From an uncultured Clostridia bacterium (GTDB lineage: Bacteria; Bacillota; Clostridia; Christensenellales; Aristaeellaceae): a stretch of 33,077 nucleotides of DNA. Positions 1-8,000 of the stretch are shown piece by piece. The translations under genes and the position numbers were made by a program. The stretch spans positions 1 to 33,077 of the forward strand of contig CALCUD010000041.1 of the NCBI GenBank assembly GCA_937906775.1. Reading direction: 5' to 3'. The notes under the pieces were generated by a model that ran no database searches, was not told where the DNA came from, and saw only the letters and a program-made list of their open reading frames with translations. How positions within the stretch are numbered: the first letter of the stretch is position 1; every line of letters begins with the position of its first letter.

Positions 1-1116
1 AGTGTCTGCTTTCGTCTCCGACGGCTCCGGCGTTACCTGCGTGCCGGTATTGTCAATGATCTGACCGGTTCTGCCGTCAATCACAACGTTACCGCCCGCC
101 ATTCCGGTGGATACCGGTACTTCTGTATTTACCGCAGCCGGCGGCATAGCCTGCGCCCTGTTTCCGTTTGAGTTACCTGCCACCAGCAAACTGACGCATG
201 TCACCAGCACCAAAGCGCCGAAAACAATGCTGAAGCAAAGGCGTTTGTTCCCGTCGATCATGGGTTTCAACCAGAATAAAGCCACTGAAGCGATTGACAG
301 AATCAGGAATGCTGCTTTCAGAAGCTTCAGGCCCGAAACAAGTCCTGCTACGGCAAGAATCAGCAGAACCGCGCTGAGCAAAACCAGCTTCACATCGTCA
401 AAAATGAACGGACGCTTCTTCACCGGAATCTTTTCCGGAACATAGCCTCCTCCGTTCAGCGGAACCTGGCCTCTGGTTCCCTGCGACATACGATATCCCT
501 GTGAAGCCTGAGCGCCGTTGACCGATCCGCCGCTCTGAGCATAACCGTTCATCTGCGGGTAAGCCTGGGGATAACCGTTTACCTGTTGTGCTGCATTATT
601 ATAAGGATAAGGCTGCCTTGAATATCCGTTTGATTGCATATATCCGCCGGCCGGCTGGGAATACCCTTGAGCAGGTTGGGAATATTCGACGTTCGTCTGT
701 GGATAGCCGCCATTTGACAGCGGATAACCTCCCGTCGCGAAACCCGATTGTGAATCCGGCGTTTGCGGGATATATGCGGAATAAGGAGAATTTGAATATC
801 CTCCCTGCGCATAGGCCGGATCCTGCCGCTGTTGGACGGCGCCGTTGACGGAAGCCGGATTGTTGTAGTATCCCTGGGCCTGATATCCCTGCCCGTCATA
901 TCCCATTCTCTGTGCATAAGCCCCGGAGACAGATTGCTGGCTCCCCGTCTGCGCAGAAACGCGTCCGCCCTGTTCAGGACCGGTACTGTTAGGATAATGA
1001 TATGGAGACACGGGATAATTATTGTTTATCGGATAAGGACTGTACCCCGGCATGTAGCCTGATGTGGAAGGGTACGGGGACGGATTTTGTCCGCCTTTTG
1101 TCGGATCCGTGTACAT
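1..1116 (-). CDS. Gly/Tyr/Pro/Gln-rich membrane protein, C-terminus cut by window edge
   Basis: This frame is open on the minus strand from an ATG at 1116 to base 1, so 372 codons are visible and the C-terminus lies outside the window. An AGGAAAGGA ribosome binding site lies about 11 bases upstream of the ATG. The first ~210 residues are low complexity, built from Tyr-Pro, Gly-Tyr, Gln and Asn, and are probably disordered and cytoplasmic. A basic stretch (PEKIPVKKRPF) then leads into three hydrophobic segments (around VKLVLLSAVLLILAVAGLV, then LLKAAFLILSIASVALFWL, then CFSIVFGALVLVTCVSLLV). An Asn/Thr/Pro-rich region with VIDGRTGQII follows. I do not recognise a family. Proteins with a disordered GYP/Q-rich head before membrane helices are common in Bacillota, and the domain past the edge would decide the function. 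It is divergent from the sugar operon. Confidence 0.8.
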   Translation of the reverse strand, partial: MYTDPTKGGQNPSPYPSTSGYMPGYSPYPINNNYPVSPYHYPNSTGPEQGGRVSAQTGSQQSVSGAYAQRMGYDGQGYQAQGYYNNPASVNGAVQQRQDPAYAQGGYSNSPYSAYIPQTPDSQSGFATGGYPLSNGGYPQTNVEYSQPAQGYSQPAGGYMQSNGYSRQPYPYNNAAQQVNGYPQAYPQMNGYAQSGGSVNGAQASQGYRMSQGTRGQVPLNGGGYVPEKIPVKKRPFIFDDVKLVLLSAVLLILAVAGLVSGLKLLKAAFLILSIASVALFWLKPMIDGNKRLCFSIVFGALVLVTCVSLLVAGNSNGNRAQAMPPAAVNTEVPVSTGMAGGNVVIDGRTGQIIDNTGTQVTPEPSETKADT

Positions 1117-1288
1117 CGGTCTTTTTCCTTTCCTGTGTGATAATGTATTCGGCATGATACAGGCTCCGGTGCCCGGATGATCATGCGTCGATTTCTGTTA
1201 CCCGGACGATAAATCCACGGAATAAGCACAACTGCTCAATGTATGATTTTATCATTATTTCCTTTTATTGTAAATCCCTTTCGATCGT

Positions 1289-1317
1289 TTGACATGCCTG
1301 TAAACGCATGATAGAAT
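1289..1317 (+). promoter_or_regulatory. Sigma-70-type promoter of the sugar operon
   Basis: A perfect TTGACA (1289-1294) is followed by a 17-base spacer and TAGAAT (1312-1317). Transcription would begin near 1324, just upstream of the GGGAGG ribosome binding site at 1332-1337. It would drive the sugar transferase, nucleotidyltransferase and galE genes. Confidence 0.8.
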
Positions 1318-1348
1318 AACTGAAAATGATTGGGAGGAGTGGGGACTT

Positions 1349-2752
1349 CTGGCAAATCCTGCACGCTCGTTTCATCAGACGAAGTCCGACATTATCATCG
1401 GAATAATGACCATTATTCTGTATGTTTTTCTCCTATTCTCCTTTTTCTTCTTCATGTCGCTGAACAATGTATTTCTTCGGTACATCAACCGTACCGTAGC
1501 CACAACTTTCCTGACATTCGTTGTCATGATTCTTGCGATGCACGCTGTATACGGCGGTTATGATGTCGGCCGAAAAAAATCAAAACCGGTTATTTCCGCC
1601 ATGATATCCGGAACGGTAATTACCGATCTGGTCACCTACTTGCAGCTGGAAATCATGAACGTCAACGCCAACAAAAATGATCATTTTGTGTTCTTCGGCC
1701 CGGATCTGCTTTATCTTCTAATATGTGTAATATGCCAGATCCTCCTGATTATTCTGTTTGTCCGGATTGGAAATGATCTTTATTTCAAGATCAATCCTCC
1801 GCGCAAATGCCTGATCATCATGGGTTCACCAAAGGAAGAGAATGCGTTAAGAGCTAAAATCGGCCGTTACAAACTCCAATGGAAGGTAGACAGCGCCGTT
1901 CTTTACAACGTTGCCGATCTGGACAGACGGATTCATGACACAGATATTATTTTTTTGGGGGCGATCCCCGAATCAGCCAAATACCCGCTTCTGAAAATGT
2001 GCTATGACAATGGAAAAGATGTCATGTGCAAAGCCGAACTGCCCGAAATCATGCTTTGTAACGCCCGTTCAGCCATCGTTGATGACGCAGCTTTTCTGGA
2101 GATGGAATACAGCAAATCTTCTCTTTTCCAACGTCTGGGAAAACGAACGGCCGATATCCTGCTGAGCCTGATCGCATTGATCCTTTTGCTTCCTCTGATC
2201 GGAATAATCGCGTTGATTATCCGTCTGGAGGATCACGGTCCCGTCTTTTTTATTCAGGACCGGATCACCCTTGACGGACGCAAATTCCGTATACGGAAAT
2301 TCCGTACCATGACCCCGAACGCTTCTGACAACGACGTTCAGATATCCGTATCTGAAGACGATCCCCGTATCACAAAGATCGGCGCGTTCCTGCGCCGTTG
2401 GCGTCTGGATGAACTTCCCCAGTTCTGGAATATTCTGATTGGCGATATGTCTCTGGTCGGTCCGCGTCCTGAAATGATTGCAAACGTTGTCCGGTATAAA
2501 AATGATTTCCCCGCTTTTGTGTACCGTGAAAAAATGAAAGCCGGTCTCACCGGCTATGCCCAGATTGAAGGCCGATATAATACGACTGCCGAAGACAAGC
2601 TCATGCTGGATCTGATGTATATTGAAAGTTTCTCGCTTTGGCTTGATCTGAAACTGATTCTGAGAACTTTCACCGTGTTTTTCCGTAAAGATTCCACTCA
2701 GGGTTTCAAAAAAGCCCCGATTGAAATTACAAAGAAGAAAAAAGGAGTATGA
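1349..2752 (+). CDS. Polyprenyl-phosphate sugar-1-phosphate transferase (bacterial sugar transferase family)
   Basis: Membrane enzyme that starts a lipid-linked saccharide by transferring sugar-1-phosphate to undecaprenyl phosphate. The N-terminal ~125 residues hold about four hydrophobic segments, followed by a soluble region and then the conserved C-terminal domain. That domain has a membrane re-entrant helix after RLGKRTADILLSL, then RKFRTM, DELPQFWNILIGDMSLVGPRPE and AGLTGYAQIEGRYNT, all hallmarks of the WcaJ/EpsE-type family. Start choice: the first in-frame ATG (1406) has no ribosome binding site. A good GGGAGG at 1332-1337 lies 11 bases upstream of an in-frame CTG at 1349, which gives 467 residues with a short polar head (LANPARSFHQTKSD). 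I prefer CTG, with ATG 1406 (448 residues) as the alternative. It is the first gene of a three-gene operon and overlaps a possible upstream start of the next gene. Confidence 0.9.
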   Translation: MANPARSFHQTKSDIIIGIMTIILYVFLLFSFFFFMSLNNVFLRYINRTVATTFLTFVVMILAMHAVYGGYDVGRKKSKPVISAMISGTVITDLVTYLQLEIMNVNANKNDHFVFFGPDLLYLLICVICQILLIILFVRIGNDLYFKINPPRKCLIIMGSPKEENALRAKIGRYKLQWKVDSAVLYNVADLDRRIHDTDIIFLGAIPESAKYPLLKMCYDNGKDVMCKAELPEIMLCNARSAIVDDAAFLEMEYSKSSLFQRLGKRTADILLSLIALILLLPLIGIIALIIRLEDHGPVFFIQDRITLDGRKFRIRKFRTMTPNASDNDVQISVSEDDPRITKIGAFLRRWRLDELPQFWNILIGDMSLVGPRPEMIANVVRYKNDFPAFVYREKMKAGLTGYAQIEGRYNTTAEDKLMLDLMYIESFSLWLDLKLILRTFTVFFRKDSTQGFKKAPIEITKKKKGV

Positions 2753-2757
2753 TGCAC

Positions 2758-3663
2758 ATGAATACTACTTTGTTGATTATGGCTGCAGGACTTGGTTCAC
2801 GCTACGGCGGAAACAAACAGATAGACCGGATCGGACCGAACGGCGAGATTCTGATGGAATATTCGATCTATGACGCCATTGAAGCCGGATTTGACAAGGT
2901 TGTCTTCGTCATCCGGAAAAGCATGGATGCCTTGTTCCGTGAAATGATCGGTAACAAAATCGCTGCCAGGGTTCACGTGGAATACGCTTATCAGGAATAT
3001 GATTCCCTTCCCGACGGATTTACCCCGCCGGCTGACAGAACCAAGCCCTACGGGACCGTTCATGCCGTACTCTGTGCAAAAGACGTGATCCATGAGCCGT
3101 TCGCAGTGATCAACGCGGATGATTATTACGGAAAAGGCGCATTCTCCGCAATGGCCGGATCTCTCCGGAAACTGGCCGGAACAAAAGATCAAGCCTCCAT
3201 GGTCGCCTACTATTTAAAAAACACAGTTTCCGAAAATGGTCATGTGACCCGCGGCGTATGTTCCACAGACGCGTCCGGTAATCTGGTCAAAGTGACCGAA
3301 ACCTACAAGATCCTCCCTTTCCCGGACGGAACGATCCGCGATATCAACAACGATCCCAATGGTGAGATCCTGAATCCGGAAGCGCTTGTTTCCATGAATT
3401 TCTGGGGTTTCTCCGATAGTATCTTTGACATTGGATATCGCTATCTTTCCGATTTTCTCTCCGAAACCGACGGCGATCCGATGAAACGCGAATGTGTTCT
3501 TCCTGCCATGGTTGACTCCATGATGCATCATAACGGACTGAAGGTCGAAGTTCTCTCCACCGACGCAATATGGTTCGGCGTCACTTATAAAGAGGACAAA
3601 GCCTATGTAGCCGGCGAATTGAAAAAGCTTCATGATCGCGGAGACTATCCTGCCGCGCTTTGA
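2758..3663 (+). CDS. Sugar nucleotidyltransferase (NTP_transferase family)
   Basis: Predicted enzyme that couples a sugar phosphate to an NTP to make a nucleotide sugar. The N-terminus reads LLIMAAGLGSRYGG followed by K19 in NKQ, the nucleotide-binding loop of the NTP_transferase fold. NADDYYG is the metal-binding Asp region. Three ATGs lie close together (2749, 2752, 2758). AAGGAG at 2742-2747 is best spaced (10 bases) for 2758, giving 301 residues, while 2749 would be almost on top of the site. The gene overlaps or abuts the sugar transferase stop and precedes galE, so it probably feeds the same glycan pathway. The exact sugar cannot be read from the sequence. Confidence 0.85.
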   Translation: MNTTLLIMAAGLGSRYGGNKQIDRIGPNGEILMEYSIYDAIEAGFDKVVFVIRKSMDALFREMIGNKIAARVHVEYAYQEYDSLPDGFTPPADRTKPYGTVHAVLCAKDVIHEPFAVINADDYYGKGAFSAMAGSLRKLAGTKDQASMVAYYLKNTVSENGHVTRGVCSTDASGNLVKVTETYKILPFPDGTIRDINNDPNGEILNPEALVSMNFWGFSDSIFDIGYRYLSDFLSETDGDPMKRECVLPAMVDSMMHHNGLKVEVLSTDAIWFGVTYKEDKAYVAGELKKLHDRGDYPAAL

Positions 3664-3680
3664 GAACGGGAGGTAAACCG

Positions 3681-4697
3681 ATGAAAATTCTGTTAACCGG
3701 CGGCGCCGGATATATTGCGACCCATACCTGTGTCGAACTGTGTTCGGCCGGTCACGAACCCATCCTTGTCGACAATTATCTCAACAGCTGTCCGGAAGCG
3801 ATTGCCCGAACAGAAAAAATCGTCGGATACACCATTCCTCATTATGAAGCGGATGTATGTGACAAAACAGCGCTTGACCGGATCTTCACCGAAAACCGGA
3901 TTGATGCTGTCATCCATTTCGCTGGGTTGAAAGCTGTCGGAGAAAGTGTTTCCATTCCGTTGAAATATTATCGTAACAACCTAGACTCCACGCTCACGTT
4001 GTGCGAAGTCATGCGGGAGCACAACGTACGCCGATTGGTTTTCTCCTCTTCCGCCACGGTCTACAGTACCGTGCCCGAGGTTCCGTACCGCGAAGATATG
4101 ACCGGTATCGGGTGTACCAATCCCTACGGTTGGACAAAATTCATGATTGAAAAGATTCTGGAAGGTCTCTCTGTTTCCGATCCTGCCTGGAGTATTGTTC
4201 TGCTTCGCTATTTCAATCCTGTGGGTGCACATCCGTCCGGATTGATCGGAGAAGATCCTTCCGGGATTCCGAACAATCTGATGCCGTATATCGCAAAAGT
4301 GGCTGTCGGACAATTGGAAAAACTTCACGTATTCGGTAATGATTATCCAACGCCGGACGGAACCGGTGTCCGGGATTATCTTCATGTGACCGACCTCGCC
4401 CGCGGACATGTTCTGGCCTGCGATTATGCCGCCGCCAATACCGGATGTGAGATTTTCAATCTCGGAACCGGCGTCGGATACAGCGTATTGGATATGGTCA
4501 AAACTTTCTCCAAGGTCAACAGGGTGGAGATTCCTTATGTGATTGATCCCCGTCGTCCGGGCGATATAGCTGTCTGTTACGCGGATCCTTCCAAGGCTCG
4601 TGAGAAGCTTGACTGGTCAGCTGAAAAATCGTTGGAGGATATGTGCCGGGATACCTTCCGTTTCCAAAGGGCAAATCCGAATGGTTATCGCAAATAA
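3681..4697 (+). CDS. galE: UDP-glucose 4-epimerase
   Basis: Cytosolic short-chain dehydrogenase/reductase that interconverts UDP-glucose and UDP-galactose (or the N-acetyl forms) using bound NAD. It starts MKILLTGGAGYIATHT. The Rossmann glycine loop is intact, although the usual Gly-Ser before His-Thr is Ala-Thr here. The catalytic residues fall at S124 (SSSATVYS), Y149 and K153 (NPYGWTK), matching the positions in the E. coli enzyme. Length is 338 residues, normal for the family. An ATG at 3681 with GGGAGG nine bases upstream is preferred over the longer frame from 3660. It is the last gene of the sugar operon, and a hairpin terminator follows within 10 bases. Confidence 0.95.
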   Translation: MKILLTGGAGYIATHTCVELCSAGHEPILVDNYLNSCPEAIARTEKIVGYTIPHYEADVCDKTALDRIFTENRIDAVIHFAGLKAVGESVSIPLKYYRNNLDSTLTLCEVMREHNVRRLVFSSSATVYSTVPEVPYREDMTGIGCTNPYGWTKFMIEKILEGLSVSDPAWSIVLLRYFNPVGAHPSGLIGEDPSGIPNNLMPYIAKVAVGQLEKLHVFGNDYPTPDGTGVRDYLHVTDLARGHVLACDYAAANTGCEIFNLGTGVGYSVLDMVKTFSKVNRVEIPYVIDPRRPGDIAVCYADPSKAREKLDWSAEKSLEDMCRDTFRFQRANPNGYRK

Positions 4698-4699
4698 CA

Positions 4700-4731
4700 A
4701 AAAAGGAACAACCCAGAGTTGTTCTTTTTTT
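4700..4731 (+). terminator. Intrinsic terminator after galE, probably bidirectional
   Basis: GAACAAC (4706-4712) pairs perfectly with GTTGTTC (4718-4724) around the five-base loop CCAGA. A run of T follows (4725-4731) and A precedes, so the stem can extend and act for both galE and the convergent small gene ending at 4740. Confidence 0.9.
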
Positions 4732-4739
4732 CATCCCGA

Positions 4740-4922
4740 TTATTTATTCTTTCTGAACCATAAGATCCCGGTCAGTGCCAGCCCGATCAGAAAAACCGGT
4801 GATCCGATAACAGTCATCCAGACACCTGTGTTATTTTTCAGATTAAATCCGATCAGAGTCAGTGACAGTCCCGCAATCCATAGAATCAGCGCTGTAATCG
4901 CTAATATTTTCCGTTTCTCCAC
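4740..4922 (-). CDS. Small two-helix membrane protein, unknown function
   Basis: 60 residues starting with GTG at 4922. A strong AGGAGGG ribosome binding site (bases 4929-4935 read on the minus strand) and a near-consensus promoter at 4953-4981 make it a real gene despite its size. It contains two hydrophobic helices (ILAITALILWIAGLSLTLIG and WMTVIGSPVFLIGLALTGILWF) separated by a short KNNTG turn, with Lys/Arg at both ends, so both termini are probably cytoplasmic. I recognise no family. It is transcribed alone, convergent with galE and divergent from the giant gene. Confidence 0.75.
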   Translation of the reverse strand: MEKRKILAITALILWIAGLSLTLIGFNLKNNTGVWMTVIGSPVFLIGLALTGILWFRKNK

Positions 4923-4952
4923 GTTTCGTCCCTCCTGAAATCACTATGAGGC

Positions 4953-4981
4953 ATTATAGCCCGGAAAAGGGTTTTTATCAA
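4953..4981 (-). promoter_or_regulatory. Sigma-70-type promoter of the small membrane protein
   Basis: Read on the minus strand: TTGATA (4981-4976), 17-base spacer, TATAAT (4958-4953). It lies about 30 bases upstream of the GTG start at 4922. Confidence 0.8.
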
Positions 4982-5031
4982 CAGAAATCGAATTGTATAA
5001 GGTCAAACTTTCACGAAAGAAGGGTCCCTGT

Positions 5032-8000
5032 TTGAAGGCGTGTTTCCTTCCGATCGGTTCTCTGGCGGCAGATCTGCTGCCTGTTGCATTTTCTTCATTT
5101 TCCGGAGGTATCACAGAATCGATCCGTTCCATATCCGTCTTCAGCGTATCTGAAACTGAGCTTCCGAAGTCGGTAACCGGTTTTCTCAATGATCTGAACG
5201 AGTGTGCTTCCGCCTTGTCTGATTGTTCCGATATATCCTGTCTTAAAACCAGTTACACCCTGAAGCATTGGCCTTTAAAGCTTCCGGATGCACGAAAACT
5301 GTGTCAGTCAGACGATTTGGTCCGACTCGTTACTGCAATCAAAGGAAGCAGAAATGTTCCCCATGTCCGGGAAGACGCAGATATGAGTGAATGGGCTCTC
5401 CGTACGCTTCTTGCTGCGGGAGATGACAGGTGTGCTCCCCTGTTTCAGTATACCGACGAGCTTCGGAATGAATCGGATCCCGATCTTCGTCTGATCCTTT
5501 TATGTGATCTTTGCGATTCTTATTCAGTCGGAATCTCTTTCGCCCTGCTTCAATGGTTCCGTTCCGTTTTGCCGGACGCATTTTCCGGATTAGTTGCTCT
5601 TTCACGGGCATCGGTCAACTCCCGTGAAATCGGTTTATCTTCTGCCAAAGCAGCCGTTTCCTCTCTTGCTGAACGCCTTCTTGTCCGGACTACGGATCAT
5701 CGGGAAACCCGCGGCGCAGATGCTGCATGGATTCTGGGATTGCCTGCTTCCTTTGTAGTTTCAGACGATTCGTACCGGATCCTGTTTTACGCTGCGTCGC
5801 GAATTGCCGCCCGTTGCTTTTCTTCCTCATCATCCCCCTCACCCGGCCTTCATACCGTCTCAATTCCTTCTGTACTAACTCTCAGCGTTCTCGGTAAGGA
5901 AGCCCCTGTCGCAGCTTCATTTCTTCTTTCCTCTGTCTGGTTTTTTTCTGATTTGTTTCCGGCGCTGACAGAGTATCTGGAGCATCCTGCATTACTCCGT
6001 TCTCTTGCCCCCGCGACAAAAAACGGACTGTTCCGCCGCCTTTTCCGGGATCTGACGGACGGTGAACCCGTTCCCCCGCTGTACATTACACTGAACAGAG
6101 TTCTGAAAACGATCCTGTTGGAGGAACTGATCCTGATTCGGACTCTTCCGGATCCGCTTCGTCTTTCTTCACGTGAGGAAGAACTGTGGCAGAAGGCTCA
6201 TGCACTGTGCGGCCACGCTGTTACTCTGGGTGCTGAATACGATATCTCCCGTCGCGAAGCTGAATTGTCCGGTATTGACAAGGTTCACCCGGTCCATCGG
6301 GTATCCCTTGCAGATACCGAAGAAGAACGTCTTCAGCATCTTCTGGACGATATGTCCAATCAATTAAGCACACTCCTGGACGAACGTAACGCCGCTCTCT
6401 CCGAACTCTGCGCTTTCCGGGCACGCCAGGTTCTGGAAGACTGTACATCCCTTTGCACAGAAGCCAAGGCAGCAGCCGAACTTAAAACCGGGGAATCGTC
6501 CGGATCCAATGCCGGAGTATTCGCAAGGGAGCGGCGTCTCAGCCAGCTTCAGGCCGCCGTGAACCGCTGTCAGTCCGATCTGAAAGCTATCAGTTCCTTT
6601 CCTGCGCTCACGGTTCCTGCCGCTTCAAGGATTTCCCTTCAGATTCCGTTCTCCGGCGAGATTCTTGATGCCAAAGCTGCCGAAGCCTGTTTCTCATTTT
6701 TATCGGATCCGGATAAATCCGGAGATACGGTCGCTTCAATCCGCGATCATATCAGCGAGCTTTTCTGTGGATACCGCACTCCGGACGTGAAAGTCCTTTT
6801 CAAATCCCTGACGTCTGTATTACGGAGTAATCCGACCGGAGATCCGGTTATCATTCTGTTTTCAGCAGTCCTTCAGACTTGTTCGGAAGCCGTTTCCCCG
6901 TGGCGCATTCTCAATGAGAATCGCCTGCCCGATGTTCCGTTGCTTCCTGACTGTTCCGGAAATGAAAAGATTTTAACTGTATCCGCGCTGTCTTCCCGTA
7001 TGATTGCTGAGGGCAGACAGAACCGGGATACTTCCTGTCGGGGTATTTGGGCAATGTTGCTTCTTCGCCAGTACAGACGCCCGTTCCCGGATGACAGCAC
7101 AGTTGTATATTCCGTGTTTCGCAAAGGTCCGGATCCGGCGTTGAACACATGGCTGGAGCTTCAGGGTTGTGATTCTGTCACATTGGTATCCTGCCAGAGA
7201 GGAGCGGTTGAACAGGCTGTTGCGGTCCTGATTCCGGGCAGATGTCCTGTGCCTGTCCTCGGCTCCAAACTCATGGCCGATCTGATTCCATCCTTTGCTG
7301 TCTGGTTCAATCATGGAATTTATGACTGGATGGATCCGTGTCCTTATCTGGGAGAAAGCGACAGGCTGATCCTGACAGAACAGATTACCCGATGCCGTTC
7401 TGTTCTCCATGATGAAAACACCCGTGAGCTCAGTGAATTTCTGCTTTCTTTTTATCAGGATATTGTTCGCTTTAAGGCACGCTCCGGAGACGATACGCTT
7501 CTTTCTTCCCGTCTGAAGGCAGCCTGCGGGCTGTCCGCATTAAAAACCTGGCAGGGTAAAGTGACACGGATTAACGCGTGCTATGATAAATTTATCGTAT
7601 CGGACCGTTTCTGCGCTGAGATGACCGGTCTGGATATCTTTGAACCTGCTTCGACTAAAGTCGCGAATGAAACGGTTTATTCCTTTGAAGGAAAACCGTT
7701 CGCACGTGAAAGCACGGATGCTCTGCTGGAAAGCGCAGGTCATCCGGAGGAAGACCTGATCCTGAATACGCTGGATACTGAATGTCAATTACTATCCCGT
7801 TCCTCTGATGACTACCGCGATACGCTCGTGACGGGATTAATCGATTTGCTCGCCCGTTATCCGGAGGCTTCGGCCGAAGCCCGGGAAATTGCTGAAAACC
7901 TTCTGTATGAAGCAAAGCTCCCTCTTTCAGATTCTGTTACGGTTCTCACGTGGCCCTGGGATACAGAATCTCCTACCGTCCGCACAATCCTCACGGAATG

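Noticed and set aside
4993..5031. TTG 4993 as the start of the giant protein
   Set aside because: No ribosome binding site precedes it. TTG 5032 has AAGAAGGG at proper spacing. Conservation data could still change this.
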